NCBI RefSeq assembly: GCF_021155775.2
Contig: NC_060237.1
Coordinates: 8,581,832 to 8,645,831, forward strand
Direction: 5' to 3'
DNA length: 64,000 nt
From: Neodiprion pinetum
Taxonomy: Eukaryota; Arthropoda; Insecta; Hymenoptera; Diprionidae
The notes under the pieces were generated by a model. That model did no database searches, had not been told where the DNA came from, and saw nothing but the letters and a program-made list of their open reading frames with translations. Within the stretch, counting starts at the first letter, position 1. Each line of letters begins with the position of its first letter. Positions 12,301 through 23,829 of the stretch are shown here, piece after piece. A program made the translations under genes and the position numbers.

Positions 12301-14856
12301 TGTTGATAATAATTTTTCAAGTCGCTGCTCGGTCAATCCAATGATTACTTGTTTGGATTGATTTTCATAAAACGATGAATTTCATGCCTGGAAAAAGGCA
12401 TCCACGGTAAAAAGCTCGCCTACCTGTTCACTAGGCTTAATATTCTGATCGATTTGCACACGTGTTTTGTGAGCAGGTGGATTTACACACAGACAATTAA
12501 TATCGCACGATACCGTGCACTCCATGTGCAAAAAGAAAAAAAACTTTTCCTGTATAAAGAACGAATAACAAATTTGTACGTCTTGAAAAACTGAATTAAA
12601 AAAATTATTTCAAGACCAGGGCAGGTATAACGAATGAAGAATCGATTAATTATTCTTTCGGTTTCTTTGTTACCTTCATTTGTTTCTTAGTTTTTCTAAA
12701 ACTTGTGCTTGAAATTATTATTGAAGATTTTCTGAACTCCAGCAAAACTTGATGTGAAATATTTGTGTAAAAATTTTCTAATCCTTACACACCGTATAGG
12801 ATGAAAAATTACCTTAAATTTCCATAGTCTTAAGAACGATGAATCCGTGGAAGGAATAAATAAGATGATTCGAAACAAGAAAGAGGCTAGAAAAAAGTTG
12901 ATCCAGCAGAAAATTCTCACGGTGCAGGGTCAATGGTTGAATATAAAATGAAATATGTAAAAGACAGTCTTGGAGTCAAGGGACCGCCGCCGCGTCGTTG
13001 TTATCCTTTGGAGTGGCTGATCTAGCCAGTCTGGAATGCTCCATAGAACGGAGGTTGTATCAGCAAAGATTAGATCCGTGAAAGTATCCGTGGAACGAGG
13101 CTTACGTCTACGTCCGTCTCTACGTCTGTCTAAGTCTGTCCGGCAGACACGCTAGAAGAAATATGAAAACGCAAGTCACACGTCCTCGGAATAAGTTCTG
13201 GAATCGTTGGTCGGATTGAACGCAGAGCGAGGTCGAGGAGACGACAAAGAGCAACAGAGACGACGAATCGTGTAAGAGGGAGGGATCTCGGCTTCCTCAG
13301 CCCCGCTGCCTCGAATTACGAAATTCTTCTTAGCCTTCGGTCTCCCTCCTCTTTCTTTCTCTTTATTTCTCTCTCTCTCTCTCTCTTTCTGTCTTTCTCT
13401 CCCGCTCGGTTCACTTCCTAATTTTCAAAGCTCAGGACCGAACGACGGACGGATGGACGACCCGGTCGTCTGTCCGTTCATCTCGACGCTCGTTAGAAGC
13501 AGTTGACGATACTCGACCCACCAGACTCTCATAGCTGTTCGACCGGCAACGGAGCGCTGTTCAAGTTGGAGGAAAGAGATGAGAGAGAGAGAGAGAGAGA
13601 GAGAAAAGAGGAGAACGAGGGAGGCTGAAAGACCGAGCTGGGAGATGAGAACACGGAGTCTCTTCTCAACGAGTTTGGACAAAGGAGTTCGCCACGTTTA
13701 ATACCGACGTAGTAGGCTTGGGTCGTGTAAGCCTGCGAGGTATATCAACCGAGTCTCATCTTATACTACACTGCCATACAACGGACTTGAAGCCAACCGA
13801 CGACTCTTGTTCTACTCTGGTGAAACTGTTGTTCTACTCTTGTTTAGTCACTGGGAAGATATCCGGTTGGGTATATAGATTGATTGGATCCAGAATGGCC
13901 TGCTGCACCGCGGTCTTTTTCTTTCGGGATTTGATTCACTGCTGTCGGCTTGATCGAGACCTTTTCTCGAACCCCGATTCTCATCTTAATCGAGCTCTGA
14001 AAATCAATCTCAGAGATTTGTCGCAATGTATCAGGTAGACGGTATTTCAATTTTGTTGCTATTTTCACGTGTCCTTTTTCGAACGTACTCGAGATATGGA
14101 AAGCCTCTAAATTTGACGCATCCAAGCCTCATTTTTTTTTCTCTTTTCGTCAAATCTTTCCCTTCGAACTTTGAACGCTGCCTACCAACTGTCATCTGTT
14201 GGGAAAAAATGTTGCTCGTATCTAATTTCACAGTGACATGAATTTGAAGACTTTGTGGTGCCGGAGTGTGTTTTCTTGTTCGCTGCTACGATGTTCAAAA
14301 TTTGTACGTTACACTGTAGTTCACTTATTTTTAATATTATAATCGTTGACTGCCGTACCACCGGTATACTGTCTTTTGGTATCACGATGCGTCTGGAGCA
14401 TTTCCATAAATACATTTCCATGATACCATCTCCACCATTGGTTCCAGTAGAAAAAAGATGGTAAATTTTCGGAGGTTAATTTTAGGGTATATCGTATCGA
14501 CTAGAATCACTTGTACGCAGAAGTAAAACTAACGCGCCAAGATGATGCGGCGGTTGGCGGCCAAACAAACCTGACCGAGGGAACCGGCTAATCTTGAGAA
14601 GAGTAAAAAGCTAACCTTAACCCTGAAAGTAAGAACGCGAGGATCGGTTCTCATGGCTACTAGCAGGCTGCTGGTCCGCGAACTCTGCATGCCTCCTTCC
14701 CAGTTGCCGGTTAACTCTTTTTGCATTCCTTGGGGTCTATAGCCGCTGCTGCAGCGAGTCGGTGCTCCGGTGCTGCAGCCGTCGTTGCAACTCGGAACTT
14801 GCCGAGTATGCACGGTCACCTACGCTTCACGACCTGTGCAGCTAGCGGCTATAAAG

Positions 14857-14886
14857 TACCTACCTTTACCTACCTTTACCTACCCG
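14857..14886. repeat. Decamer tandem repeat (TACCTACCTT)
   Basis: There are two perfect copies and a third ending in CG, followed by further TACC motifs. It lies in the GC-richer 13-16.6 kb region. Confidence 0.85.
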
Positions 14887-16500
14887 CCTACCTGGCCATC
14901 TCTCTGACTGCCTGTGCTTTTCTACCTGACTACTCTACCTGATCCTCCCGCTGCCCATACCTCTCAAATATTCAACTTCACAAAGAGCTGCGGCAAGTTT
15001 GTTCCTGCATATTGCTCACACTGCTGCAGGTTTCATCCCATTGGCACGTCGTTGCACGGTCGTTTAACACTCGCTCGGTCATCGATTGTCACGACAGACG
15101 TGTGCAGAAGGTGTAACGTATTGTCCAGGGTTGTTTTTCAAGGGCCACGAAAACACCTGTTCATCGATCTTGTATGTATTGTTTGAAAACCATGAGTATA
15201 CTTTGGAAGCGAACCGATAGTGTCGTCGAGAATAAAAGAGTAGAAAATTGTTATATAACGATTTGTGAGAAGTTTGGAACCGTTGGTTCCCTCACTCGCT
15301 GAAATAATGAATCAGGTTTCGTGCGCATTTATTGTTATAGGACAGGTTGATCATCGTTGTTGGCGAATGTTTCAGTATCGTTGAAGATACACATTCTACC
15401 GGATACGCTTAGCGTGGCATCGTGCTCCGCAGAAACTTATCGTCCTCGACCATTATAAAGTGCTCAAGTGGTAAACGTAGCGATGATCAGAGTTTCTCAC
15501 GCTCCGCGGTCGTCTGCGGGTAACGATAAGGATCTCGAGTGAATAAATTAGAATTGTAGCGTTTTCCAAGAAGTAAGGTTTCGTTCAACGAAACGTCAAA
15601 CGCGTTATCATAATAGATATGACGCCGACGGTCGATGGTTCTCGGTCGCTGGCACCTGTAGAGTGTCATTCATCTCTGTCGTAACCGAATATTGCACAGT
15701 TACGGACAGTGAACAGTCCTCCGGCTTGACGATGACAATTAAAGTCTACCATACCTGCCTGACTTCGAGCAGCACTGTCCGCGCTGCCAAACCTTGAAGG
15801 ATACGTTCCCGTCTATCTCGGATCTCAAACACGACGTTACTCTTTACGTGACACAACTACGGTAGTTGCATGAATCATCCGAGGTAGGCTACGTTCACGT
15901 CCATTCCTCGATCGCCAGTCTATCCGAAGTATCGATCGATTAAGTATGATCGAAAACTCAAATCATCGCCATCACTCAGTATCGGTAGTCAGTTTTGAAT
16001 AAATCATTGAAACCTGCTGAGCATGAAATGGTGAACTTTAGCCCAATGATCCTACTTCTTAGTTATTGGAGATCGGTTTACCGGTGATTGTTTGAGTCGA
16101 GTTTAGATCAAGCTTGATCGATCGAAGCTTCGGGTCCGTTATCGCGACCATAATTGCTGCTGAATCCTTTATCTCTGGCAAATCTCTAGTACCATCAATG
16201 ACTGTTGATGCCTTTTATGAAAAAAACGCTCAAACCTGAAGCGTTTTCGAAACGTAAAATGGCGCTGGTGTAATACCGTCTTCCATTGCGTCGTGTTACC
16301 TACAAACTTTCCTCATCACGGCAAACATTTACGCAAACTCTATAGTCAGTTGCAATTCGGTCTCTCGTTACGTTGCATCGAGGCAGGTGTAACCGCGCCG
16401 AGTCGAGTGCAGGTCGCCTGCATTTTGTGCGTCTGCTTTCCTCTTCGCTCCACGTGTATTCGAAGGCTCGCAATCAGCGCAGGTATTTGACCAGGTGGTG

Positions 16501-16578
16501 CGGATCCGATCCGATCCGAGCCTATCCGAGCCGATCCGAGACGAGACGAACCGAGCCGAGCCGAGCCGAGCGGTGAGT
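16501..16578 (+). repeat. CCGAT/CCGAG pentamer repeat abutting a splice donor
   Basis: From 16501 to 16571 the sequence is a degenerate tandem array of pentamers alternating between CCGAT and CCGAG, with a few ACGAG/ACGAA units. It runs directly into CGGTGAGT, whose GTGAGT (16573-16578) is a strong donor consensus. A further CAG|GTATTT lies about 90 nt upstream. The repeat may be the 3' end of a noncoding exon. Confidence 0.4.
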
Positions 16579-18497
16579 CGAACCTCTTCGTCGGCGGACA
16601 CTCGTTGTATCAACGAGTTTGAATAATGTATAATGGCGTGAGAATTTTTTTTCCCCTCTTTAACAAAATGTCGCCGCCACCGCCCTCGCGCTTGTTCACT
16701 CGGCTGCGACTAATTGAAACTAAACACCGCGGGCTGTGCTGCTCTCATGCAAATTCAATATGGCCACCGTTACCTGGCGGAGGTTTCACTCGGTTCTCTT
16801 GCCATCTGACGTCATCCATTCGTCACCTGTTTCAGCGAAATCGATGCGAGGACGCACGATCGTCGACTATAATATAACCAACGGTCATGATGCGAGAAGC
16901 GAAAACAGAGTCACTTGGACAGTTTAAGGTTTCACTTCATTATCGTGACACCTTGATGCATCTTCTCATCTCTTTTCATTTCAACGGCGTGGCTCGATGG
17001 GGTACAAAAAGTCTCGCTTAAGTTTTGAAATTTCGACTGACAGGTGCTCGTCGCACTCGTTGTTTGGTTGTTGGTGCAACTGTATAACGTTTTGTGACTG
17101 GTTTTAGAATGGTCGGTTAATTTTTCAACCGTTCACGTAGAACAAAAGCTTATTATATTCAGTCATGACCAACGATCAAGTCGATTGTAGTCATGTACGT
17201 ATTATTACTTACGTTTTACTGCCGACGAGCACGTCTCTCGATTGTTAATTCATACTTTGACAATAATCTACAATCGTCATCGTCCACCGTTACGTGTATC
17301 GCACGTTTTATCGATACCTCGGAACGATTCTCAACTTTATTTAAAAGTGTTAACTAATAACACTAGAAGTAAATTGTTCCGCTTAGCAAATACGTACTTA
17401 AGCCACTTTTGTCCGTTTCGTTTAAAATCTCTATTAAATTTTACGCTTCCCAAAAATGTTTATTCAAATTATCATATCTTATGTAATCTCATACATTAAA
17501 ATTCTTTGTTGCTTCTTTTTATAGACTATCATTTATTGAAGTGAATCTTCGCGCTTAACGACCCCCTCCCCCATTTTTTTGATACCGATCTGATTATGAC
17601 TTACTATTTGGCAAGAAACTTTTCTGCATAATATAACTATAACAAGTCTTTGGAATGAACTTGACTATGGCGAGAAACGAATATTTGCTAGGAAGGTGCC
17701 GATAAACGTGCTCCTCAACCCAACCACGACGACCTACTTGACAATCGCTTCGCGCACTTCCTAATCTATATGGCCAAACTTTAGAGGAACTGCTAAAACT
17801 AGCTAGCAAACAATAAAGCCAACGAATCGCAAGTTACCGAGCACATCGACGCTTTACCTACGCAACTTCCTCCTTCTCGTTGCCCACACGTGTGTTTTTC
17901 TATCGTATGTATAAACAGCGAGTAAAAAAACCTCAAGTGTTGTTGTATAACAATCCGCTGTTCATGTTGTATCCGCGTGTCTTTTCACCGAGTGATATAT
18001 GTTTCGATGATTCGTTTAGACAGCTCGGGATAATACCACCTTATACATCTCGATTTTTGATTATTTAGCAAAATCGTGACTTCACACGTCGTCTAAATTG
18101 GGATGAGTGAATTCGAGGGAAATAAAATGATTCCGAGGATGCAATTTCTTCGACTGAAGTATTCAAGTGATTGGGAATAGATATCTCAACCGAAACTATT
18201 GAAATTCAAATGACTTGGATACGTGATTTCAACGACTCCGAAATAGCTGCGTCGTACGGGATGGATGAATGAACGAAGGAGTGAATGAATGACGGGAAAT
18301 GCTGCATTTAGACGCCGGCAAGGAGCCATTAAAAGGCTGAACGAGTCGTTAGGAAACTGACGCGACGCGACGCGACATTCACGCCGTGAATCAATCAATC
18401 AACGGAAAAGTGTGTTTTCCACATCGTCGACGTGTTTCCCCCTGCAATGCGTTATTATATTTACACAGACTCGCGTACCTAGGCGTGATTGACGAAC

Positions 18498-18540
18498 CGA
18501 CGCGACGCGACGTCGTCGTCGTCGTCGTCGTCGTCGTCTC
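18498..18540. repeat. CGCGA and GTC repeats
   Basis: Two CGCGA units lead into about nine GTC units. A similar CGCGA array occurs at 18359-18376. The GC-rich triplet run encodes poly-Val, Ser or Thr in different frames and explains the overlapping open frames there. Confidence 0.85.
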
Positions 18541-21491
18541 GACGATACCGTCACACGAGGCGCCGGCGTCCCTCTTATGGTGGGGAAAAAAGGACTCGAG
18601 GGAACCGAGGCTTACCGTCATTCGGAGGCCAAACTCTACTGAATCTTTATTTGTTTTTGAGATTTTTTCAAAAACAGTCGCACCGCAGAAGCGAAATTTT
18701 GCGGTTGAAATAATCAACCGTTGATCATTTATCGTACCAAACAGTGTTTTTATGTATTTTTAATAATAGTATATAAATATATAAAATACTGTGCTCGCAC
18801 ACATGAACGCGCTCTGCAGCAATCGACGATTAATCGTGAAACAAGAAAAATTACCGACGTTGTATAATTGCTATACGAAAAAATGGAATTTAAACCATTA
18901 TATTCAGTTTTATTTATACTGACGGTGAATGGAAATTTTAAGGTATTCTTAGAAACCTCGTTTAAAAGTAATAAAAGTTTGAAAATACTGTATTGTATAT
19001 TTTTGCAAGAGAACGAGGATTAATATACAATTTTTTCAACGAAGACGATGCCGCTTTGTCGTTGGAACGAGTTTTCAATTCAATTTACACAAAAACGAAC
19101 TTCCTAAACGTCATTTTTGCATTTGCCAATACTTTTCCCCCGTTATTATTTAACGAAATTTTACCATATTTTTCATCCACCGATCAGCGAAATAAGTAAA
19201 ACTTTTGTAATTGATTTTCTTTTTGTATCTCTTCTTCACAACTCCGCGATTATACAGTTACCGCGTATAAATACAACGAAAAATATGCTTGCTTCTCTAT
19301 CGTCATTTATCATCCACTATTTTCACCCACTCACAATACGACTCGTTCTCCGGAATAACGAGGATATTTGCTCGAATGATCGATTGCCGATGCAGTTGTT
19401 CAACAATGTGAGATTGATAACATTGTTGCACGCCATTATCATTCTCACGTATTATGATCAGTATTATTGATATTATATATCGCCGTTACAAACTCTATAA
19501 TAATACCTGCGTACCTTATTAATTTCAATGCACACACAAACTCGTTGCGCGCCCGATGAATCAAACTTTTCCCACCCACGCTACCTGCTTCTGTATACTC
19601 ACGCGAATTGATTGGAACGTGCAGATCAAAGTCGACATGTACAGACAATGTCACTGTATATTGATATTTGTGTACCACTAACCTACACATATATCGTATA
19701 ACAATGTTTAAACATTCGTCAATTGTAGATTGTGTACATGCAAATATAACGTCACGTTTTCAATTTCAATTATTTGACCAACAAATGTAACTAATCGCAA
19801 CAATGCGAGGCTGTGTCGAGTTTCTGCATCACTTTTCAATTACTCATTCTCCTTTCTTTTTCTCGTCCTCTTTTTCTTATTCTTTTTATGCGAATGGTGA
19901 TAGAGGCATGTATCGATGCATGTAGCCGTGGCCATAAGTGTGAATATGGGTCTGGGTTGATCTTGATTCTCCTTACAAAGTTTCTCCCAATTGTTACCAA
20001 TTTGTTTTCTTTTTTCTTTCTTTTCTTTTTCCTTTTTCTGCCTCCATCAATTTCACGCGACGTTACAATCAGTCTCAATAATTGAAACGTCTCCGTATTA
20101 CGTAGGTACGCGAGATTGACACTGAAAACTTATTGTCTGTTCTTTTTCTCTGCGGGGATAAATTTCACTCGATGAAAGTTTAAAATTGGATTGCTATGCA
20201 GCGGCGCGTTTAGATAGTTTTGAGAATGAGATAGATGGGAGAATTAGAGAAGGGGATAAAAATAACAATGGAATATCTTGTTCAATTATCTTACTATCGG
20301 GAACAAGAGGAGCCGGCCATTTGTATCAATCTAAATGATGTATCGCAGGCCATCCGTTCGTCCCTTTTCTACACAACTTACACAATCTGCAACTCGTGTA
20401 ACGAGTCGAAACTTTCGTATTTTTACAATGAAACATCGTGGAGAGGTAAGGTGAATAATAGTTTCCTGCTTCTTGGCTACATGATCGTTATCCAGGAAGT
20501 TAAGTCATTCTCACTACTTGAGTTAAGTCGGTTAAAATTTATAGCCTTTTACAATATATGTAATATATATTAGTACACCCGAAGATAAATAAACGCATCC
20601 GTTGATATCTCTCTCACTCTCTTCACTGCATGTGTGTAAGGGTGATTTGAGAACCTTTTTTTCTGCTTTTACCCCCTGAGATGTTGTTGTTTCATAGAAG
20701 AAGAAAGATTCTCCCAAAAAATGAACTCTTTAAACTCGAGACTAAAAAATCAGTCATTTGATTTTTATTTCCCATTCGTTAAAAGTTACTCTTAAGCCAT
20801 TGACTATTTTTCAAATTCACGGATTGATTCTACAAGCTGACCCTGATCCTTGAAGCTTTACAAACCTCTGTAAAAACACACGTTACAATCATCTCGAAAC
20901 TATGGAGTTTTACCGAATAAAGAGAAAATCGTTGGTGCTTTAATGATGTCAACGACGCTAACGACGAAAACGTACGGTGTATGATGAAGTAATTTTCTTG
21001 CACGATGGTATAAATTTTTTGTAACAATGCGCAAAAATAAAAAAACACGCACACACACACGCGTACGCAAACAAACGCGAAGATATTTCCATACGTATAA
21101 ATTGCAGATACTCATCCTCGGTAAAAAAAAAAACACACACACGATGCACAGAATATACATATTCAAGTATTGTCTTGATCAAGGAATTCGTCGGTTTAAT
21201 TATCACCCCGTTCTTGAAGAATTATGCGGGCGTATGTATACATATGTATGTATATACACACTACATATATACATTCCATTAAAATTTATGAGAGGTGGAG
21301 ATGTTATTAAGCGGCGCGGAAAGGGTGGTTGGAGAACCTCCTCCTTCACCTCGTCGCTGGCAGTTCAAGTCGTCCAAGCTTTATGGTACATCTGCTGCAC
21401 TCTATACCTAGCCATGTGTGTGTATATATGTACATGCGTTACGTAGATCTATAGCATATATGTGAGACCGCACATACCGTGGAACAAGTAA

Positions 21492-21577
21492 CCGCAAGCT
21501 ACGCTGCTATGCATTACACACACACACACACACACGCATGTGTATGTGTATGTATAATACATAGCAGCCGGTTGCGG
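21492..21577 (-). ncRNA. Second pre-miRNA-sized hairpin, 105 nt upstream of the first
   Basis: GCTGCTATG at 21503-21511 pairs with CATAGCAGC at 21560-21568. The stem continues inward through a CA/TG-type tract to a loop at about 21533-21538, for about 30 positions. An outer CCGCAA/TTGCGG clamp (21492-21497 with 21572-21577) closes it. On the + strand four positions are C/A mismatches. On the - strand all four become G-U wobbles, giving 30 contiguous pairs. Part of the stem is microsatellite and could pair by chance, but the nine-base core and outer clamp are not repetitive. Confidence 0.3.
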
Positions 21578-21681
21578 CTCCGACTGCTAATATTATCAAA
21601 TGCTTCTTGTGGCAAAACTATTAGACATAGCGATATGGTGGTTTCGTAGACTTTTTTTTTTTTTTGGTATTTCGCAAACCT

Positions 21682-21771
21682 ATTTCGTTCGGGGAAGGTC
21701 GATGAGGAAACGTTTCAACATGACGCTACGAAGCCTAAAAACGTTTCCTCGTTGACCGTCCCTGACGAAAT
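21682..21771 (+). ncRNA. Pre-miRNA-like hairpin
   Basis: The arms 21682-21715 and 21739-21771 pair almost throughout. There is one A/G mismatch, one single-base bulge and three G-U wobbles, closing on a loop of about 23 nt. The innermost 12 pairs (ending in AAACGTTT against AAACGTTT) are perfect Watson-Crick. Size, arm length and loop match an animal microRNA precursor. The wobbles favour + strand transcription; on the - strand they become A/C mismatches. I recognise neither arm as a known miRNA. An inverted-repeat transposon remnant is an alternative, and a similar tagacttttttt stretch lies on both sides. Confidence 0.4.
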
Positions 21772-23763
21772 ATTGGCGGTAGACTTTTTTTGTAGAGCTT
21801 ATCTAGACCTTGAAAACTGTCGAACATGACTTTCCTCTGTCTCTAAGGGTTTACTTAGTCAGTGTTCTCGTACAAGTGTGTCATCCCCTTTCGACTTGGA
21901 TTACAAAGATCTGTAACATGTACAAAAGTATTGATCTTGTTGCAACGAAATATAGCCTACATTTTGGCCAGACGTTATAATTACTATCCATAGAAAAATT
22001 AAACAATCAAAATTGGTTCGGTACTTCTAGAGTTATACGAACTTTGGCAAACGATGATCCTCAAAGTTTCAATGTTCTGTTATCTCACCATTAGGGATGT
22101 CGGCAGATTTATTATTTAAAAAATTTTTTTTTTCACCCATTATAAAATAAGATTTCATTTTTTTCAGGCCTTGATCTTTTTGAATATTATAACTATTCTA
22201 AAAAAAAAAAAAAAAAATGAAACGGTAGTCAGATACATCTGGGATTGAAAATACGTTATACGCAAAGATACTTAGTTTTTTATTATAGAACAATCAACAT
22301 GACGTAAAAAAAAAAAAAAAAAAAAATGTAGCCTGGAAATTTGTTTGGTATCTAGTACGTATAGTTTGGTATATAACTTATCATAATTATTATTAAAAGC
22401 TCGTATCCACACACAAGAGAGAGTCTCACCTTGTATCGTGCTGCGCATATTGTAAATGCGCCTTGTATGAGACAAATGTCATTGTGTCAATGTTTAGTTT
22501 CGTGGATTGTCGTTCGAAAGAAAGTTCAGCATGAAACGTACTTTTACACTCGCGTCCGAAGAAGACGGTTGGACTTCTTGCGGTAGAGAGTCGAAAATTG
22601 AATTCTTTTTTTTTTCTTCCCTCTTTCCTACCCATTTCTTCTCGTTCAATCCTCCTCCTCCCCCCCCCCCCCCCCTCCTTCTCTTTTGTCGTACCTCGCG
22701 GTTATTCACAGTTTTCATATTTTACATCGAGCCACACTCTGCGGGATCTGTACGGTGTGTTCGGATATACGATGTATTGTTTTCATTCTCGTTTTTCTCT
22801 GTAAAAAATAAAAAATAAAAAGAAAAATAAAAAAAAAATGCCTCCGACAATTATACAGGAAAGAAAAACTTCGACATCAAAAATGCAGTTGCAATTAATT
22901 TTTCAAGCTGGTGAATATTTACCGACTTGAACAAATTACAAGTGATTTGGTAATATTTACTTCGCCTTGGTAAAGAAATGGATAAAAAATGTATCCCCTT
23001 TGGCGAGGAAAAATAAAAGCAAATCGAATTCGAGGCGATCGTTAATGAAATATTAAACGTACCGAGGTTAGATTAAACTCTTTTAAGCAACTCGAGATAC
23101 TTTTTCTTTGATTCACACCTGTGCGTGGGTAAAGGAAAATCAAGTTTTTTCAATTCTCGAATCGATAATTCCATCATCGTCGTTAACTCGACGCCACCCA
23201 ATGCAACGCGTGATGTAGATATAATCCATACTCATTTATTTACATGCGTAAAACAATTATTTCGAACATTTCAATTTTACTTTCGTATATAATCAATGTA
23301 TACAATCTCAAGACATACCCGGCTGATCATTACATACTGTAAGAATAATTTTTGTGATATCACATCATGATTATCACGTTCACGATATTTAAAAAGAAAA
23401 TGAAAAGGAAAAACAAACCAATCGACGTTACAATTTTAATTGCCTTATAAGGCGGATCGATGAACCCACAGCTTTGACGATTAGCGCGCTTCTCGCGTAT
23501 GTAAGTTCTTCCGGTTATTGCGGAATACCTTTTGACATTTTTATTTTAATACGTATGACGCTTACGTGTACACACATGTTAATTAAGAGTTACACGTACC
23601 TGTACGTATCAAGGTTTTCGGATCATTGACACGTCGCCGCGAGTTTCGACAACCGTAAACTTGACTATTATAATTATAACGATCGCTAAAATAAACGACC
23701 GACTACCGGCTCATTTTTCTCTCGCTCGCTCGCTCGCCTTGACATCTCACGCCAAATTGACGT

Positions 23764-23765
<2 letters not shown>

Positions 23766-23824
<59 letters not shown>
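23766..23824. repeat. Long TA dinucleotide microsatellite
   Basis: Uninterrupted TA repeats cover about 59 bp. This is the longest pure TA tract in the window and is likely to be length-polymorphic. Confidence 0.95.

Positions 23825-23829
<5 letters not shown>

Larger units (their letters stand above)
1..12950. other. Noncoding upstream region, intron or intergenic
   Basis: No supported coding exon is visible. Contents are AT-rich DNA with poly(T/A) runs, an AT tract at 4792-4819, TTA triplets at 5980-6016, AAT triplets at 10702-10729 and a TC tract at 8749-8773. A CpG-richer island at about 3900-4380 is open for 145 codons without recognisable protein character. The stretch 6120-6350 is GC-richer and ends in a consensus donor. 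The hairpin at 3432-3545 is listed separately. Confidence 0.6.
12951..16620 (+). other. GC/CpG-richer region, candidate promoter and 5' exon zone
   Basis: Compared with its flanks this stretch is visibly richer in GC and CpG, and it has long purine/pyrimidine tracts (TC at 13369-13387, GA at 13578-13604). GAGA-type tracts near promoters are common in insects. It holds a 14-bp palindromic arm pair at 13449-13477, a decamer repeat at 14857-14886, and a pentamer repeat ending at a strong splice donor at 16573. No convincing coding frame was found. It could contain a brat promoter or noncoding 5' exon; this is inference. Confidence 0.35.

Noticed and set aside
19401..19428. 9-bp perfect inverted repeat CAACAATGT/ACATTGTTG
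   Set aside because: It is too short to separate from chance in a 64-kb AT-rich window.
20235..20573. 112-codon + strand open frame with an internal GAG|GTAAGG donor
   Set aside because: The donor is good, but there is no clear acceptor or domain; kept only as a weak possibility.
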